A stretch of DNA of 64,000 bases, from positions 1 through 64,000 of the forward strand of contig JADGFI010000032.1 of the NCBI GenBank assembly GCA_016743945.1, read 5' to 3'. The stretch is from Desulfobacteraceae bacterium (GTDB lineage: Bacteria; Desulfobacterota; Desulfobacteria; Desulfobacterales; Desulfobacteraceae). Positions 17,074-26,741 of this stretch are shown here, piece after piece. The notes beneath the pieces are model-generated. The model did no database searches. It saw only the letters and a program-made list of their open reading frames with translations, and was not told the DNA's origin. The position numbers and the translations under genes are program-made. Position 1 is the first letter of the stretch; the number at the start of each line of letters is the position of its first letter.

Positions 17074-20000
17074 TTATTTTTGTTCCGGGACTTGCTTCAA
17101 CTGATGCGTATCCATTGTTTCGGTTACAGGAGCAAATTCCATACAAAAGTTTTTCATTTCATAGATACAGATATTGTCTACGGTCAGGCATCCATCGGCT
17201 GTGATGGTGTATCTGTTTGAAAGCATTACGACCTCTTTGATATGGGCATGGACTTCAATGATTTTGTTTGATGGAATGATTTGGCCTCTATATATCCATT
17301 CATGGGTGTGGTCAGGTGTCATCTGTGCGGTATACGCGTCTGCCGGGATATCAAATTTCTTTAAGAGAAAAAAGCGGAGCAGTTGTAGAAAAGATTCTAC
17401 TCCAAGGGATCCAGGGCAGACCGGATCCTGATAAAAATGGGCATCAAAGAACCATTCTTTGGGGTCGACTCTTTTAATAGCTTTGATATAACCCTTTTTA
17501 TAAAGACCCGCATCTGGATCTATTTGTTCAATCTGGTCTATCATTCTCAGGGCTTTGGCCGGCATCCCGCAATTTTTGCTAGTGGTTTTATCTTCCGGGG
17601 TGATGGGGGCATCATCCGCAAATAGGGTGGGGGAAGGGTCAACTTGAGATATAAAATTGCAATTAAATTCACTGTCCCGGATTCCGACCTGGTTGGACAG
17701 GGATGCTTGTGTGAAAAAACCAAAATTGGTTGTCCCCTGGTAGACAGACCGTCCATTGTTTTTTACGTCCATTTCAAAATTCTGGATAATCATACCACCG
17801 GCTTTGGAAACATCTGTCATCCGGCTGTAAATGGTAAGGGTTCCCGAAGTCTTGGATATGGGGTGGTACATCTTGGCGGTTCCCCCCAGGTTCCTGAAAT
17901 GGAGGCGTTCGTCGCTTTCCAGGGCAGAGCCTGCAAAGGCTGCAAGCCAACCGCAGGGCTGGAGTGCAATTTCAAGGAGGATACAAAAGGGCATGGTTTG
18001 AGTTCTATTTGCCGCAAAATACCAGGCATCGGAAGGTATATCGTATTGGACCTCAATCCAGCCACCGGGTTGCATTTTCCACTGGGGATGATCTGCTTTG
18101 AGAACTCGATCCATAAAAAAATAGGGCGGGCGTGGCAGTCGTGCAATCTGCCTTTCGGTATCGAAAATTTTGTATTTTTCGCCAAAGGCTTCTGAAGGGT
18201 TCCCCTGGGCAAAGTCAAGGATGCGCTCCTTTGAGAAGAGAGGACTATTTTTAAATTTTTCTTGTAAAGAGGGGTCCATAATGGCTTCAAACCCAGTGAT
18301 GCTGGCAATCACCGTCTGGGTTTCATCCAGGAAAGTGAAATATCCCTTAATCCTATGGCGGGTTTCTTCGTTGACCGTAAAGAGAATACGAATCTTTCCC
18401 TGGTGTTTTTTATAGGAAGAATAGAGGCGAAGGTTTGCCAGAAAACTGGGAAGACAGACCTGACCTTTTATTTCATAGGACCATAATATGGCTGCCTGAA
18501 AAGCAGCATCCAGCATCATGGGATCAATTACCCAGTTCTTGGAGTGGGGGCATTTAAACCATTGCGAAGGTTTGGGGGAAAGTTTTGTGACCACCTCAAT
18601 CCCCTTGGCAGAAATTCCGTTGATGGAACAAATGCACTGAAGTTTTTCCCCATGGAATAAGATATCTTCGTAGGCTTTTTTAACCGATATTTTAGCGGGC
18701 TTAAGATCCATGAAAGCCGCTTTTGATAGCAACGGTGGCTGGGGCAGATTGTCTTTTAATTGAATGATGCTGGTGGCATGGCGCAAATTAAGATTGACAT
18801 TATCTTGGGAAGTAAGGTCGCCCTGAAGGGAGAATCCGGATTCCATGGGACAGCATTTGCCCAGATTAACCTGGACCTGGAGTTCATCGTTTTGGGGTGA
18901 TATCCCTTTTAAAAGACGCGTGTTGTCCATGCCGATAAATACCAGGCCTGGATTGTTTTTTTCAGCGGCATGTGCCAAAAGTTCAATCAACAACGCAAAG
19001 GGAACGATGGGTTCCTGGTCGATTTTGTGGGATTCAATTATGGGAGAGGCTTCAAGCCCAAAGGATTGGTTCAATACGGTTTTTAAAACCGGCTTTTTTG
19101 AGGGGGTATTGCCGGACAGTGCACCAATGACAATCTCAATTGGTCTTTTATCTGGATTTCCCATTTCCTTGAGCAATTGAAGGGCACCTTGATCCAAAGG
19201 GATCAGGTCAATGCCTTTTTTCAAGAACTCTCGTTTTAAGCTGTCATTCACCATACCGCCGGCCCAGGGTCCCCAGTTCATGGAGAGCAATCGGCAATCA
19301 GGCTTGGTAATGGCCAGTTTCTGGGCAGTTTTGTTCAGCACTTCATTGGCCACGGCATAGTCGCACTGACCAATATTGCCGGTTCTGGCGGCAATGGAGG
19401 AGAACAAAATAAAATATTTAAGGGGATCGGATTGACTGGCTTTTACCAGGGCATCAAGACCTTCCACCTTGGTGTCAAAAACCCGGTTAAACTGATCGAG
19501 GCGTTTGTCGGCGATAAGTTTGTCTTCCAATACGCCGGCGCCGTGGATAATGGCTGAAATTTGAGTGAACTCCTGGCGGACCTGGGTGAAAATTGCATCA
19601 ATGGCACCAGGGTTCTGAATATCGGCTGAAAAATACTTTACTTGGGAACCAAAGGCCTTGATGCGGTCTATATTGGTTTGAATCTCTCGATTGGATACAA
19701 ACACCTGGTAGCGTTTTTCAATCTCCGGGAGTTTGGGTTTCTGGCCCGGGAACCCATGGGATAAAATTTGTTTTTTCATATCAGAAGGATCGGTAACCCC
19801 CTGTATCCATGAAGGCTCCATAAACGGTTCCACGGATCGGCCCACAAGGATGATTGTCGGAGAGCAGGCCCGGGCAAGTTGAATGGCACATTCTGCGGTG
19901 ACACCTTTAGCACCGCCTGTAATAACCACCACATCATCCACTCCCAAATCAACAGCACCTTCCTGAATTTCTGTGTTTTCAAGGGTTGGAATATTACAAG

Positions 20001-23000
20001 AGTCTCCATCTAATCCCATTTCAACTGCACCATGGGTCATCATTAAAGAGACGGCTGCTTCTGAATTCTCCATACATTTTTCAACAGAATCCGGCATGTC
20101 CAGAGCCCTGCACAATACATCTTTCCATTCAAGGGCTGCTGTTTTTGCAAGCCCGGCAAGTCCGCCATAAACCGGGCTGGCTGAAAATGAGGGGGTATCG
20201 AATCCAAAACCGCCCCCCAAAAAACTGATGGTGGTAAGGAAGGCCCCTTTCTGGGCGGCAGACGATATCAAATGGGGGGCATTTTTTTGTACCAGACAAA
20301 AGGCTGTTTTTAAAAAGTTTTTTGCGGTTTTAGAATCAGGGTGTTTGAATGAATCAGCTATAATAACAATTCCGGCGGCATCAATAAGCTCTGGAATGTT
20401 GTCCTGGCTGATATCAATAAGAGCGGCAGATATTTGCTGCCGGTCAAATTCTTGTTTAAAGTATTCTGCTATCCCCGAGTTGTCACGGGTTAAATAAACT
20501 TTTTTTTGGGGTGACAATTCAATTTTTGTACCATTGTAAAACCTGATTTGATTGGTGGGTAATTTTTTTAGGGTGATTTCCTGTCTTAAAAGGGGTTTTT
20601 GCCCAGATTCAGTGTCAGAAAGGACTAATTTTTCATCATTGGCAGTGATTGAAGTTTTTTTTTTACCGGTATCTGTTTTAGCACTATCTGTTTTGGCATT
20701 ATTTTTTTTGTCAATAGTTGCTAAAACAACTGGAGCGTCAGGGGTCAGAAATTGGACAATGTCCTGGATGTTTTTCAGGCTGGCCATATCCTCCGAGGAG
20801 ATGGGGTTGATATCCTCCAATTCTTGTTCCAGCTTAGAAAGAATCTCCACCCGTTTGATGGAATCAATGCCAAGATCAGACTCAAGATTCATTTCCGGTT
20901 CCAGCATCTCCACAGGGAATCCTGTCAATTCACTAATGGCCTCCACAAGGACAGTGAAAATTTTTCCAGTGCCCATGGAATCAGAATCGGTCGAATCAGA
21001 ATCGATCGATTCGGAAGGTGCCGCTGGATGGGCTGGAATGTCTGCTGCCGGTAACGGCATTTCCGGTGCAATGGCACGGCAGATATCTGCCAGGGTTTTT
21101 ACCGATCCCATATGGTCAGTGGACAGGCCTTGCCCATGGGGAATCTGTCGTTCAAGCTCTGAAATAATCTCCACTTTTTTAATGGAATCAATGCCCAGGT
21201 CTGATTCAATATCCATGTCTGGTTCCAGCATTTCCACTGGGAATCCGGTCAATCGACCCACGATTTCAAACAGGAGTTGTCGAATTGGTAAAGTTGAAAC
21301 CGGATCAGTTGAAACCGGATCGGATGAAATTGCCACCGGCGCTATATATGTGGTGGGCTCAGTTTGTTCAAGGGGGGGCGTCGCTTGCACCTGGGGCTGG
21401 AACGGCTTAGACGCTATTGACGGGGACACTTCGGGTCCTGAAATAGGGGCCACGGCAATAGGGGCCACAGAAGCAGGAGCCACAGCAGCAGGGGTATACC
21501 TCCTGGCTGAAGCAGGGACATGACTGAAAAATTCCCGGGTCTGTTCCATCATGCCGGCCAGGGTTTTGCTGGCCTGGGTCTGGGTTTCCAAAAATTTTTC
21601 ATGGGCATGGGCAGTTTGTGACTGAAGTTGCTGCATGGCCTCAAGTCCCTTTTGAACCAGGTGTATGGCTTCTGAAGTGGGGGCTGTGGCGGCTGACTGA
21701 TTTTCTTGTAAAGCTTCGGGTGATCGCATGTCTGATCCTTTTAAATCAGGTCTGTATGATTGGGGTCCGTGTGATTTAGATTTGTCTGGTTCAGACCTGA
21801 CTGGTTCAGGCCGGGTCTGTTCCTCCATTGGGGGCTCATTTGTTTTTTGGGGTGTCTTCGGGGGCAGTGTATCCGGTTTTCTTAAAGGTTTGGGATTTGC
21901 CCCGGAGAGCATTACCCTCATCTTTTTGGTCACGGGTTTTTCCGCTCTTTCTTCCCATTGGGTCAGGTCCACCAAAAAACCCTTGGCCGCAATGGTACAG
22001 ATTACCTGTGCAAGATCTTCCAGGCCTGAGCGTTTACCAACCGAGGCATCCAGGGAAAGGGCAGTGATTTCTTTTTCCTTTAATATGGACTTTACAAGTC
22101 CTGTCAGGACGGATTTGGGGCCTATCTCGACAAAGGTGGAAACCCCATTTTTGTTCATTTGTTCTATATTTTCGATAAAATTGACCGGGTGCATGAGGTG
22201 GTTGCCAAGGATATCCTTGATCTGGTCTGGTTCACGGGGATAGGGGGCGCCGGTTGTATTGGACAATACATCAATTTGGGTGGGACTTATTTGTTTGTTG
22301 GCTATACACGCTTTAAAAGGGGTGGCTGCTTTTTCAACCAATTTACTATGGAATGCAGCTGCCACAGGAAGCTTGATAGCCCTCATCTTTTTTTGTTTGC
22401 AGAGAATTTTAGCCCTGTCGATTTCCTGGGTACTGCCGGAAAGCACACCCTGGGTGTGGCTGTTTTTGTTGGCAAGGACAAGGTCCAGGTTTTCATCTGT
22501 AATCAGCGCTTCAATCTCTTTAATGGGGGCTTGAACGGCCAGCATACTGCCGGAATCTGTGTTGTTTCTCCCCGCCGCTGCCATGTATTTTCCCCTTGCA
22601 GCGGCCAGTGTTAGAAAATTTTTCTTGTCTATCCATCCGGCAGCACAAAGGGCGGACAATTCTCCGAAACTGTGGCCGCAGGTCATGGCGGGTTCGACTT
22701 TGAATCGTTTTAATATCTCTGCCATTCCAAGACAAATTGCTCCAAGGGCCGGCTGGGCAATATCGGTTTTCCGTAAGGCGTCTTCCGACGCTGTTGTTGC
22801 CTCTATATGTTTGGGAGGGGAAAAAATATAGTCCACCAGAGCCTTGTCTGATTTGTTGTTTTTTCCTTGAAAACAGGACTGAGCAAGGGAAATGGCTTCC
22901 ATGGCTTCTGGAAATACCGAGGCCAGGGTTTTTCCCATGTGTGTATATTGGCTGCCCTGGCCAGGGAATATGAACCCTAGCTTTCCGGCAGGCTTTCCCG

Positions 23001-24765
23001 GGACAAAAAATACAGGTCCATGGGAAATTGTGTCTTGCTCTATGGTAAGAAGGGCTCGTTCAATTAACGCAAAGAGATCATCTGTCTTGTTTACGACAAT
23101 CAGAAGCCTGAATTCATCCTCACAGGAAAAATTTTGTCTGGATTCAAAGGCCTGCCAGGCAATTGCCAGATTTTTTTCTCCTGAATCTGAATTGGCATAG
23201 GCCTTGAGCTGTTTTTTGATCCCATTGATCTTGAGCACGAGATCCGTTTGGGTGTTGGAAGAAAAAGCAAGGATCTGGACAGATCCGTCCCAGGAGACAT
23301 GGGATTTGACAGGATCATATTCTTCCAAAACCGCATGGAAATTACTGCCGCCAAACCCAAAGGCACTAATGCCGGACCGTCTTGGGTGACTACCGTCTGC
23401 CTTGGCTATCCAAGGCTTGGAAAGGCAATTCAGGTAAAAGGCTGAATTGTTGATATCCAGTTCCGGGTCCGGGGTGTCGGCTTTTAATGTAGGGGGGATC
23501 ACTTTATTATACAACGCCAGGGTTGTTTTAATGATACCGGCAGCACCTGCTGCCGCCTTTGTGTGGCCGATCATGGATTTGACCGACCCGATAGCTGTCT
23601 TATTTTGGGTAGCCGCCTTATTTCGGGTAGCTGTTTTAGCGGTGGTGGCGGTTGAATCCTGGTCAAAAAATGCCTTTAATGCCGTGAATTCCACCTTATC
23701 TCCCACCCGGGTGCCGGTACCGTGGGCTTCTATTAATTCCACGGTGGAGGGATGAATATTGGCAAAATCATAGGCTTGCTTTAAGGCCAGTATTTGCCCC
23801 TTTGCTTCGGGGGCATAAATGGCCGATGTCCTCCCGTCACTGGAGGTTCCCATGCTCTTGATAAGGGCATAAATTCTGTTTTTATCTCGCTTTGCATCTT
23901 CAAGCCGTTTGAGAACCAGCATGCCGATGCCTTCCCCTAATACCGTGCCATCGGCATCCTTTGAAAAGGGTTTGATATCACTGCTATGGGACAGGACCCC
24001 TGTTTTTGAAAAACACATGTGCATGAAAATATCGTTCAGGGTATCCACCCCGCCGGTGATGGACATGTCGCATCTGTGGGATGACAATTCCATGATAGCC
24101 GTATGAATGGCGGAAAGGGAACTGGCACAGGCTGAATCACTGACCGTATTGGTGCCGAACAGGTTTAGCCGATTGGCAATCCTTCCGGCCACAACATTGC
24201 CCAGGAGGCCGGGGAAGGAGTTTTCCTGCCAGGGAACATAAGACTTTTGAATCCGATGGATAATTTCTTCTTTTTTTTCCGGATCAATGCCCGCGTCTTC
24301 CAGGGCTTTTTTCCAGATGGGGTGTCCCAGTCTTGCTCCCAAGGGAATAACAAGTTCCTGGGTGCCGGTGACGCCTAGTATCACATTGACTATTTTGTCC
24401 TTAAGATAGGGATGGTTGATGGGATACCCCGCATCCTCCAATGCCATTTTCGCAACTTCCAGCCCCAACAGCTGGGAAGTATCTGTTGCTGAAATATTAT
24501 TGGGGGGGATGCCGTAGCTTAAGGGATCAAAGGCAATGCTGGGAATAAATCCGCCCCGGCTGCAATAGACATGATCCGGGGTTGTGGGATCCTGGTCAAA
24601 ATAATCCTTTACTTTCCAATGGGTGTCGGGAATATCTTCAATGGCATCAATTCCGTTGAAAAGAAGATGCCAGTATTCCTTTAGATTGCTGGATTTTGGG
24701 AAAATACACCCCATTCCAATGATGGCAATAGCGTCTTTGTTCGAAGAGTTGTCAGTCTTATCCAT
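17074..24765 (-). CDS. pfaA: Giant Pfa-like polyketide/fatty-acid synthase: KS-AT-ACP-ACP-KR-DH-DH-DH
   Basis: This multidomain synthase of about 2563 residues builds an acyl chain on carrier-protein arms. Visible domains: ketosynthase 10-485 (Cys213 in DSACASS, His348 in EAHGTGT, His401 in GHTKAAAG); malonyl-type acyltransferase about 595-935 (GHSFGE, Ser698); a Pro/Ala-rich linker 940-1160; two ACPs (Ser1193 and about Ser1301, both in GIDSIK); ketoreductase about 1600-1880 (TGGAKGVT, Tyr1802, Asn1806); PKS-type dehydratase about 1900-2160 (His1912 in HKIDQEPIVP, Asp2085 in DAAFQ); then two FabA-like domains as in PfaC, one without the usual His (about 2200-2355) and one with it (HFYQDPVCPGSLG, about 2400-2545). 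Canonical Pfa systems split this between PfaA and PfaC and include KS-CLF in PfaC, which is missing here. pfaD lies 101 bp upstream in the same direction. The KS carries a low-complexity insert (about 372-391). The product is unknown. Confidence 0.9.
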   Translation of the reverse strand: MDKTDNSSNKDAIAIIGMGCIFPKSSNLKEYWHLLFNGIDAIEDIPDTHWKVKDYFDQDPTTPDHVYCSRGGFIPSIAFDPLSYGIPPNNISATDTSQLLGLEVAKMALEDAGYPINHPYLKDKIVNVILGVTGTQELVIPLGARLGHPIWKKALEDAGIDPEKKEEIIHRIQKSYVPWQENSFPGLLGNVVAGRIANRLNLFGTNTVSDSACASSLSAIHTAIMELSSHRCDMSITGGVDTLNDIFMHMCFSKTGVLSHSSDIKPFSKDADGTVLGEGIGMLVLKRLEDAKRDKNRIYALIKSMGTSSDGRTSAIYAPEAKGQILALKQAYDFANIHPSTVELIEAHGTGTRVGDKVEFTALKAFFDQDSTATTAKTATRNKAATQNKTAIGSVKSMIGHTKAAAGAAGIIKTTLALYNKVIPPTLKADTPDPELDINNSAFYLNCLSKPWIAKADGSHPRRSGISAFGFGGSNFHAVLEEYDPVKSHVSWDGSVQILAFSSNTQTDLVLKINGIKKQLKAYANSDSGEKNLAIAWQAFESRQNFSCEDEFRLLIVVNKTDDLFALIERALLTIEQDTISHGPVFFVPGKPAGKLGFIFPGQGSQYTHMGKTLASVFPEAMEAISLAQSCFQGKNNKSDKALVDYIFSPPKHIEATTASEDALRKTDIAQPALGAICLGMAEILKRFKVEPAMTCGHSFGELSALCAAGWIDKKNFLTLAAARGKYMAAAGRNNTDSGSMLAVQAPIKEIEALITDENLDLVLANKNSHTQGVLSGSTQEIDRAKILCKQKKMRAIKLPVAAAFHSKLVEKAATPFKACIANKQISPTQIDVLSNTTGAPYPREPDQIKDILGNHLMHPVNFIENIEQMNKNGVSTFVEIGPKSVLTGLVKSILKEKEITALSLDASVGKRSGLEDLAQVICTIAAKGFLVDLTQWEERAEKPVTKKMRVMLSGANPKPLRKPDTLPPKTPQKTNEPPMEEQTRPEPVRSEPDKSKSHGPQSYRPDLKGSDMRSPEALQENQSAATAPTSEAIHLVQKGLEAMQQLQSQTAHAHEKFLETQTQASKTLAGMMEQTREFFSHVPASARRYTPAAVAPASVAPIAVAPISGPEVSPSIASKPFQPQVQATPPLEQTEPTTYIAPVAISSDPVSTDPVSTLPIRQLLFEIVGRLTGFPVEMLEPDMDIESDLGIDSIKKVEIISELERQIPHGQGLSTDHMGSVKTLADICRAIAPEMPLPAADIPAHPAAPSESIDSDSTDSDSMGTGKIFTVLVEAISELTGFPVEMLEPEMNLESDLGIDSIKRVEILSKLEQELEDINPISSEDMASLKNIQDIVQFLTPDAPVVLATIDKKNNAKTDSAKTDTGKKKTSITANDEKLVLSDTESGQKPLLRQEITLKKLPTNQIRFYNGTKIELSPQKKVYLTRDNSGIAEYFKQEFDRQQISAALIDISQDNIPELIDAAGIVIIADSFKHPDSKTAKNFLKTAFCLVQKNAPHLISSAAQKGAFLTTISFLGGGFGFDTPSFSASPVYGGLAGLAKTAALEWKDVLCRALDMPDSVEKCMENSEAAVSLMMTHGAVEMGLDGDSCNIPTLENTEIQEGAVDLGVDDVVVITGGAKGVTAECAIQLARACSPTIILVGRSVEPFMEPSWIQGVTDPSDMKKQILSHGFPGQKPKLPEIEKRYQVFVSNREIQTNIDRIKAFGSQVKYFSADIQNPGAIDAIFTQVRQEFTQISAIIHGAGVLEDKLIADKRLDQFNRVFDTKVEGLDALVKASQSDPLKYFILFSSIAARTGNIGQCDYAVANEVLNKTAQKLAITKPDCRLLSMNWGPWAGGMVNDSLKREFLKKGIDLIPLDQGALQLLKEMGNPDKRPIEIVIGALSGNTPSKKPVLKTVLNQSFGLEASPIIESHKIDQEPIVPFALLIELLAHAAEKNNPGLVFIGMDNTRLLKGISPQNDELQVQVNLGKCCPMESGFSLQGDLTSQDNVNLNLRHATSIIQLKDNLPQPPLLSKAAFMDLKPAKISVKKAYEDILFHGEKLQCICSINGISAKGIEVVTKLSPKPSQWFKCPHSKNWVIDPMMLDAAFQAAILWSYEIKGQVCLPSFLANLRLYSSYKKHQGKIRILFTVNEETRHRIKGYFTFLDETQTVIASITGFEAIMDPSLQEKFKNSPLFSKERILDFAQGNPSEAFGEKYKIFDTERQIARLPRPPYFFMDRVLKADHPQWKMQPGGWIEVQYDIPSDAWYFAANRTQTMPFCILLEIALQPCGWLAAFAGSALESDERLHFRNLGGTAKMYHPISKTSGTLTIYSRMTDVSKAGGMIIQNFEMDVKNNGRSVYQGTTNFGFFTQASLSNQVGIRDSEFNCNFISQVDPSPTLFADDAPITPEDKTTSKNCGMPAKALRMIDQIEQIDPDAGLYKKGYIKAIKRVDPKEWFFDAHFYQDPVCPGSLGVESFLQLLRFFLLKKFDIPADAYTAQMTPDHTHEWIYRGQIIPSNKIIEVHAHIKEVVMLSNRYTITADGCLTVDNICIYEMKNFCMEFAPVTETMDTHQLKQVPEQK

Positions 24766-24866
24766 GAATATAATCTATCAATAGTTAGGGTAAAAATTAA
24801 TGGCAATATACTATTGGAGTTGGGGTAAATCATCCATTGACAAGGCTTTTGACAAAAGTTTTACAA

Positions 24867-26471
24867 TCAGAAGCGCCTGGAAACAAGGGAAAGCAGCTCT
24901 TGTTTTGGTAAGGGTTTAAAACAGGTGAGCGCCAAGGGTAGTTCAATCCCCTGGGTCCTCAGAAAAGATGCCCGTGTGCAGAGGCAGGCCCCAAATAAGA
25001 GGTTTAATGCCACCTCAGCGGTTTTTCTGTTCGTATGACCCTCAAGGAAACTGCCTTTGACCCATTGGTTAAAGGCGCCAATGGAGGGCCCGCACCAGAT
25101 CTGGTAATCCATTTTTCTCTGGGGAATCCCATTGATGGCCCACCGGGAGGACTGGCCCAGGTAGGATCTAAAGACCAGGGCCATTTTATATTTGGGATCT
25201 GTTTGCGCCCTTTGAATTTCCTTGGGTTTGCCCTGGCTCTCAAAAAATTGCCGGGTGGACTGCCAGGCGCTTTCAAATCCGGTTAGGAGAAATTTTTCTT
25301 CGATTTCTTGCCGGGAGCGTTCATTGATATCTTCAAAACAGGCATGGGTTTTGTAAAGCTGGTAGAGTTTTTCTGCCCGGACCGGAAACAGGGTCCCCCG
25401 TTTTAATACCTGTACCCTGGCGCCAATTTCAAACATATCTGCTGCCGGGGCCATTGCCACATCTGCCTGTTCTGCCTGGCAGAGAAGTTTTTTGACATCT
25501 TCGCAAATATCGGCCTCCACACAAGATTGGTTAATGGAGCCGGTCAGGATATAGGCGGCTCCCATGCCGAATGCGGCGGCTGCCGATTCCGGGGTGGCAA
25601 TACCACCGGCCATTCCCACGCACAGCGGCGTCGTATAATGATAGATTTCCATAAATTGGTTTTTAAGGGAAATCATGGTGGGTAAAAGGGTAAGGGCCGG
25701 CCTGTTGTCTGTGTGACCGCCTGAATCCGCTTCTGCGGTTAAGTCATGGGCCATGGGAATTTCTTGGGACAGGTCGGCCTCTTCCCGGGTGATCAGCCCC
25801 GCGTTCAGCAATTGAGCCACCAGCTTTTCAGGCGGGGGTGCAAAAAATTGTCGGGCTATTTCAATTCTGGAAACTTTGGCAATAATATGGTTGGGGGTTA
25901 TGACTTTCTGGGTTTTATCCCGGAAAATTCCTTTGACCCGGTAGTAGACAAGGGGCAAGGTCATTCGCATGAATGCCGCCGCACTGATTAAGCGGATCTG
26001 ATGTTTCAGGTAGAGTTCCACCGTCGCCATTTCATGGTCAGGATCCCCTAAGCTGTGGATCAGATTGAAACCAAAGGGTTTTTCCTTGAGGCTGTGTTTT
26101 AGTTCAATGATATTTTCTTCAATTTTTTCCAGAGAAAGGCCGCCGGCGCCCAGGAAGCCCACCATGCCGTTTTCTGCCATGGTTTTAACCATTTGGGCCG
26201 AGGAAATTCCATTTGCCATAGCCCCTGCTATATAGGGATAGGTCAGGCCATGTCTTTGTTTAAAGGTTTTATCCCCAAGGTTTTCCAGGCCAATGGCCGG
26301 TAAAAAAGCAATCTTACCAGGGGAGGAGATGTTCTTCTCCGGTGAAGACAACAGGGCTTCTTCCTTGGTTGAAAAAGAGAGTTGCCCATTGGCTTCCATT
26401 ATATAAGCAGGGATTGATATCTGCAGTATCTTGTTTTTCAAAGCAATTGCATTGTCCATAGGGGGTGTCAT
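24867..26471 (-). CDS. pfaD: PfaD-like enoyl reductase (nitronate monooxygenase fold)
   Basis: PfaD is the separate flavin-dependent enoyl reductase of PUFA-type and related secondary-lipid synthases. The ~534 residues give a TIM-barrel FMN protein of the 2-nitropropane dioxygenase family. GLTYPYIAGAMANGISS lies near residue 75, MVGFLGAGGLS follows, and phosphate-binding glycines are in VGMAGGIATPESAAAAFGMG. The C-terminal region with SRWAINGIPQ, SIGAFNQWVKGSFLE and the final NLLFGAC segment is specific for PfaD. A TTG at 26474 directly precedes the chosen ATG. It is the first gene of the pair with the giant synthase, and the 101-bp spacer shows no strong terminator, so they probably form one transcript. 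Confidence 0.92.
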   Translation of the reverse strand: MTPPMDNAIALKNKILQISIPAYIMEANGQLSFSTKEEALLSSPEKNISSPGKIAFLPAIGLENLGDKTFKQRHGLTYPYIAGAMANGISSAQMVKTMAENGMVGFLGAGGLSLEKIEENIIELKHSLKEKPFGFNLIHSLGDPDHEMATVELYLKHQIRLISAAAFMRMTLPLVYYRVKGIFRDKTQKVITPNHIIAKVSRIEIARQFFAPPPEKLVAQLLNAGLITREEADLSQEIPMAHDLTAEADSGGHTDNRPALTLLPTMISLKNQFMEIYHYTTPLCVGMAGGIATPESAAAAFGMGAAYILTGSINQSCVEADICEDVKKLLCQAEQADVAMAPAADMFEIGARVQVLKRGTLFPVRAEKLYQLYKTHACFEDINERSRQEIEEKFLLTGFESAWQSTRQFFESQGKPKEIQRAQTDPKYKMALVFRSYLGQSSRWAINGIPQRKMDYQIWCGPSIGAFNQWVKGSFLEGHTNRKTAEVALNLLFGACLCTRASFLRTQGIELPLALTCFKPLPKQELLSLVSRRF

Positions 26472-26490
26472 CAATTTTAAGGTTTTTGGG

Positions 26491-26532
26491 TTAAGGGCTA
26501 TTGGTTAAGGGACCTCTGTTAAGGGTTATCGG
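26491..26532. repeat. 14-bp degenerate tandem repeat upstream of pfaD
   Basis: Three head-to-tail 14-bp units each begin TTAAGGG (26491, 26505, 26519). They lie 20 bp upstream of the pfaD start and may include part of its promoter or be a remnant of the same kind of repeat expansion seen after glcD. The rest of the 267-bp spacer to xerD shows no gene. Confidence 0.6.
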
Positions 26533-26741
26533 GCATCGCTTCCGGTTAATAGTTGGGTCAATGACTGAAGCAAGGATATCTTTTAGCATACAAAAGGGTC
26601 AATAATCAATGGTTGCTTTGGGGCTTTTGAGGATAAACGCTTAGTTTTACAGGGAGTTTGTAAAGTTTATAAGCATCAGCTTTCGGGTACACCGTTCAGT
26701 GTTATGATTACTATTTTCCCAATTGCTGTTTTTTTGTGCGG

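Noticed and set aside
23596-23650. Frameshift in the KS domain
   Set aside because: The odd Ala/Thr-rich segment is an in-frame repeat insertion; KS motifs before and after are intact.
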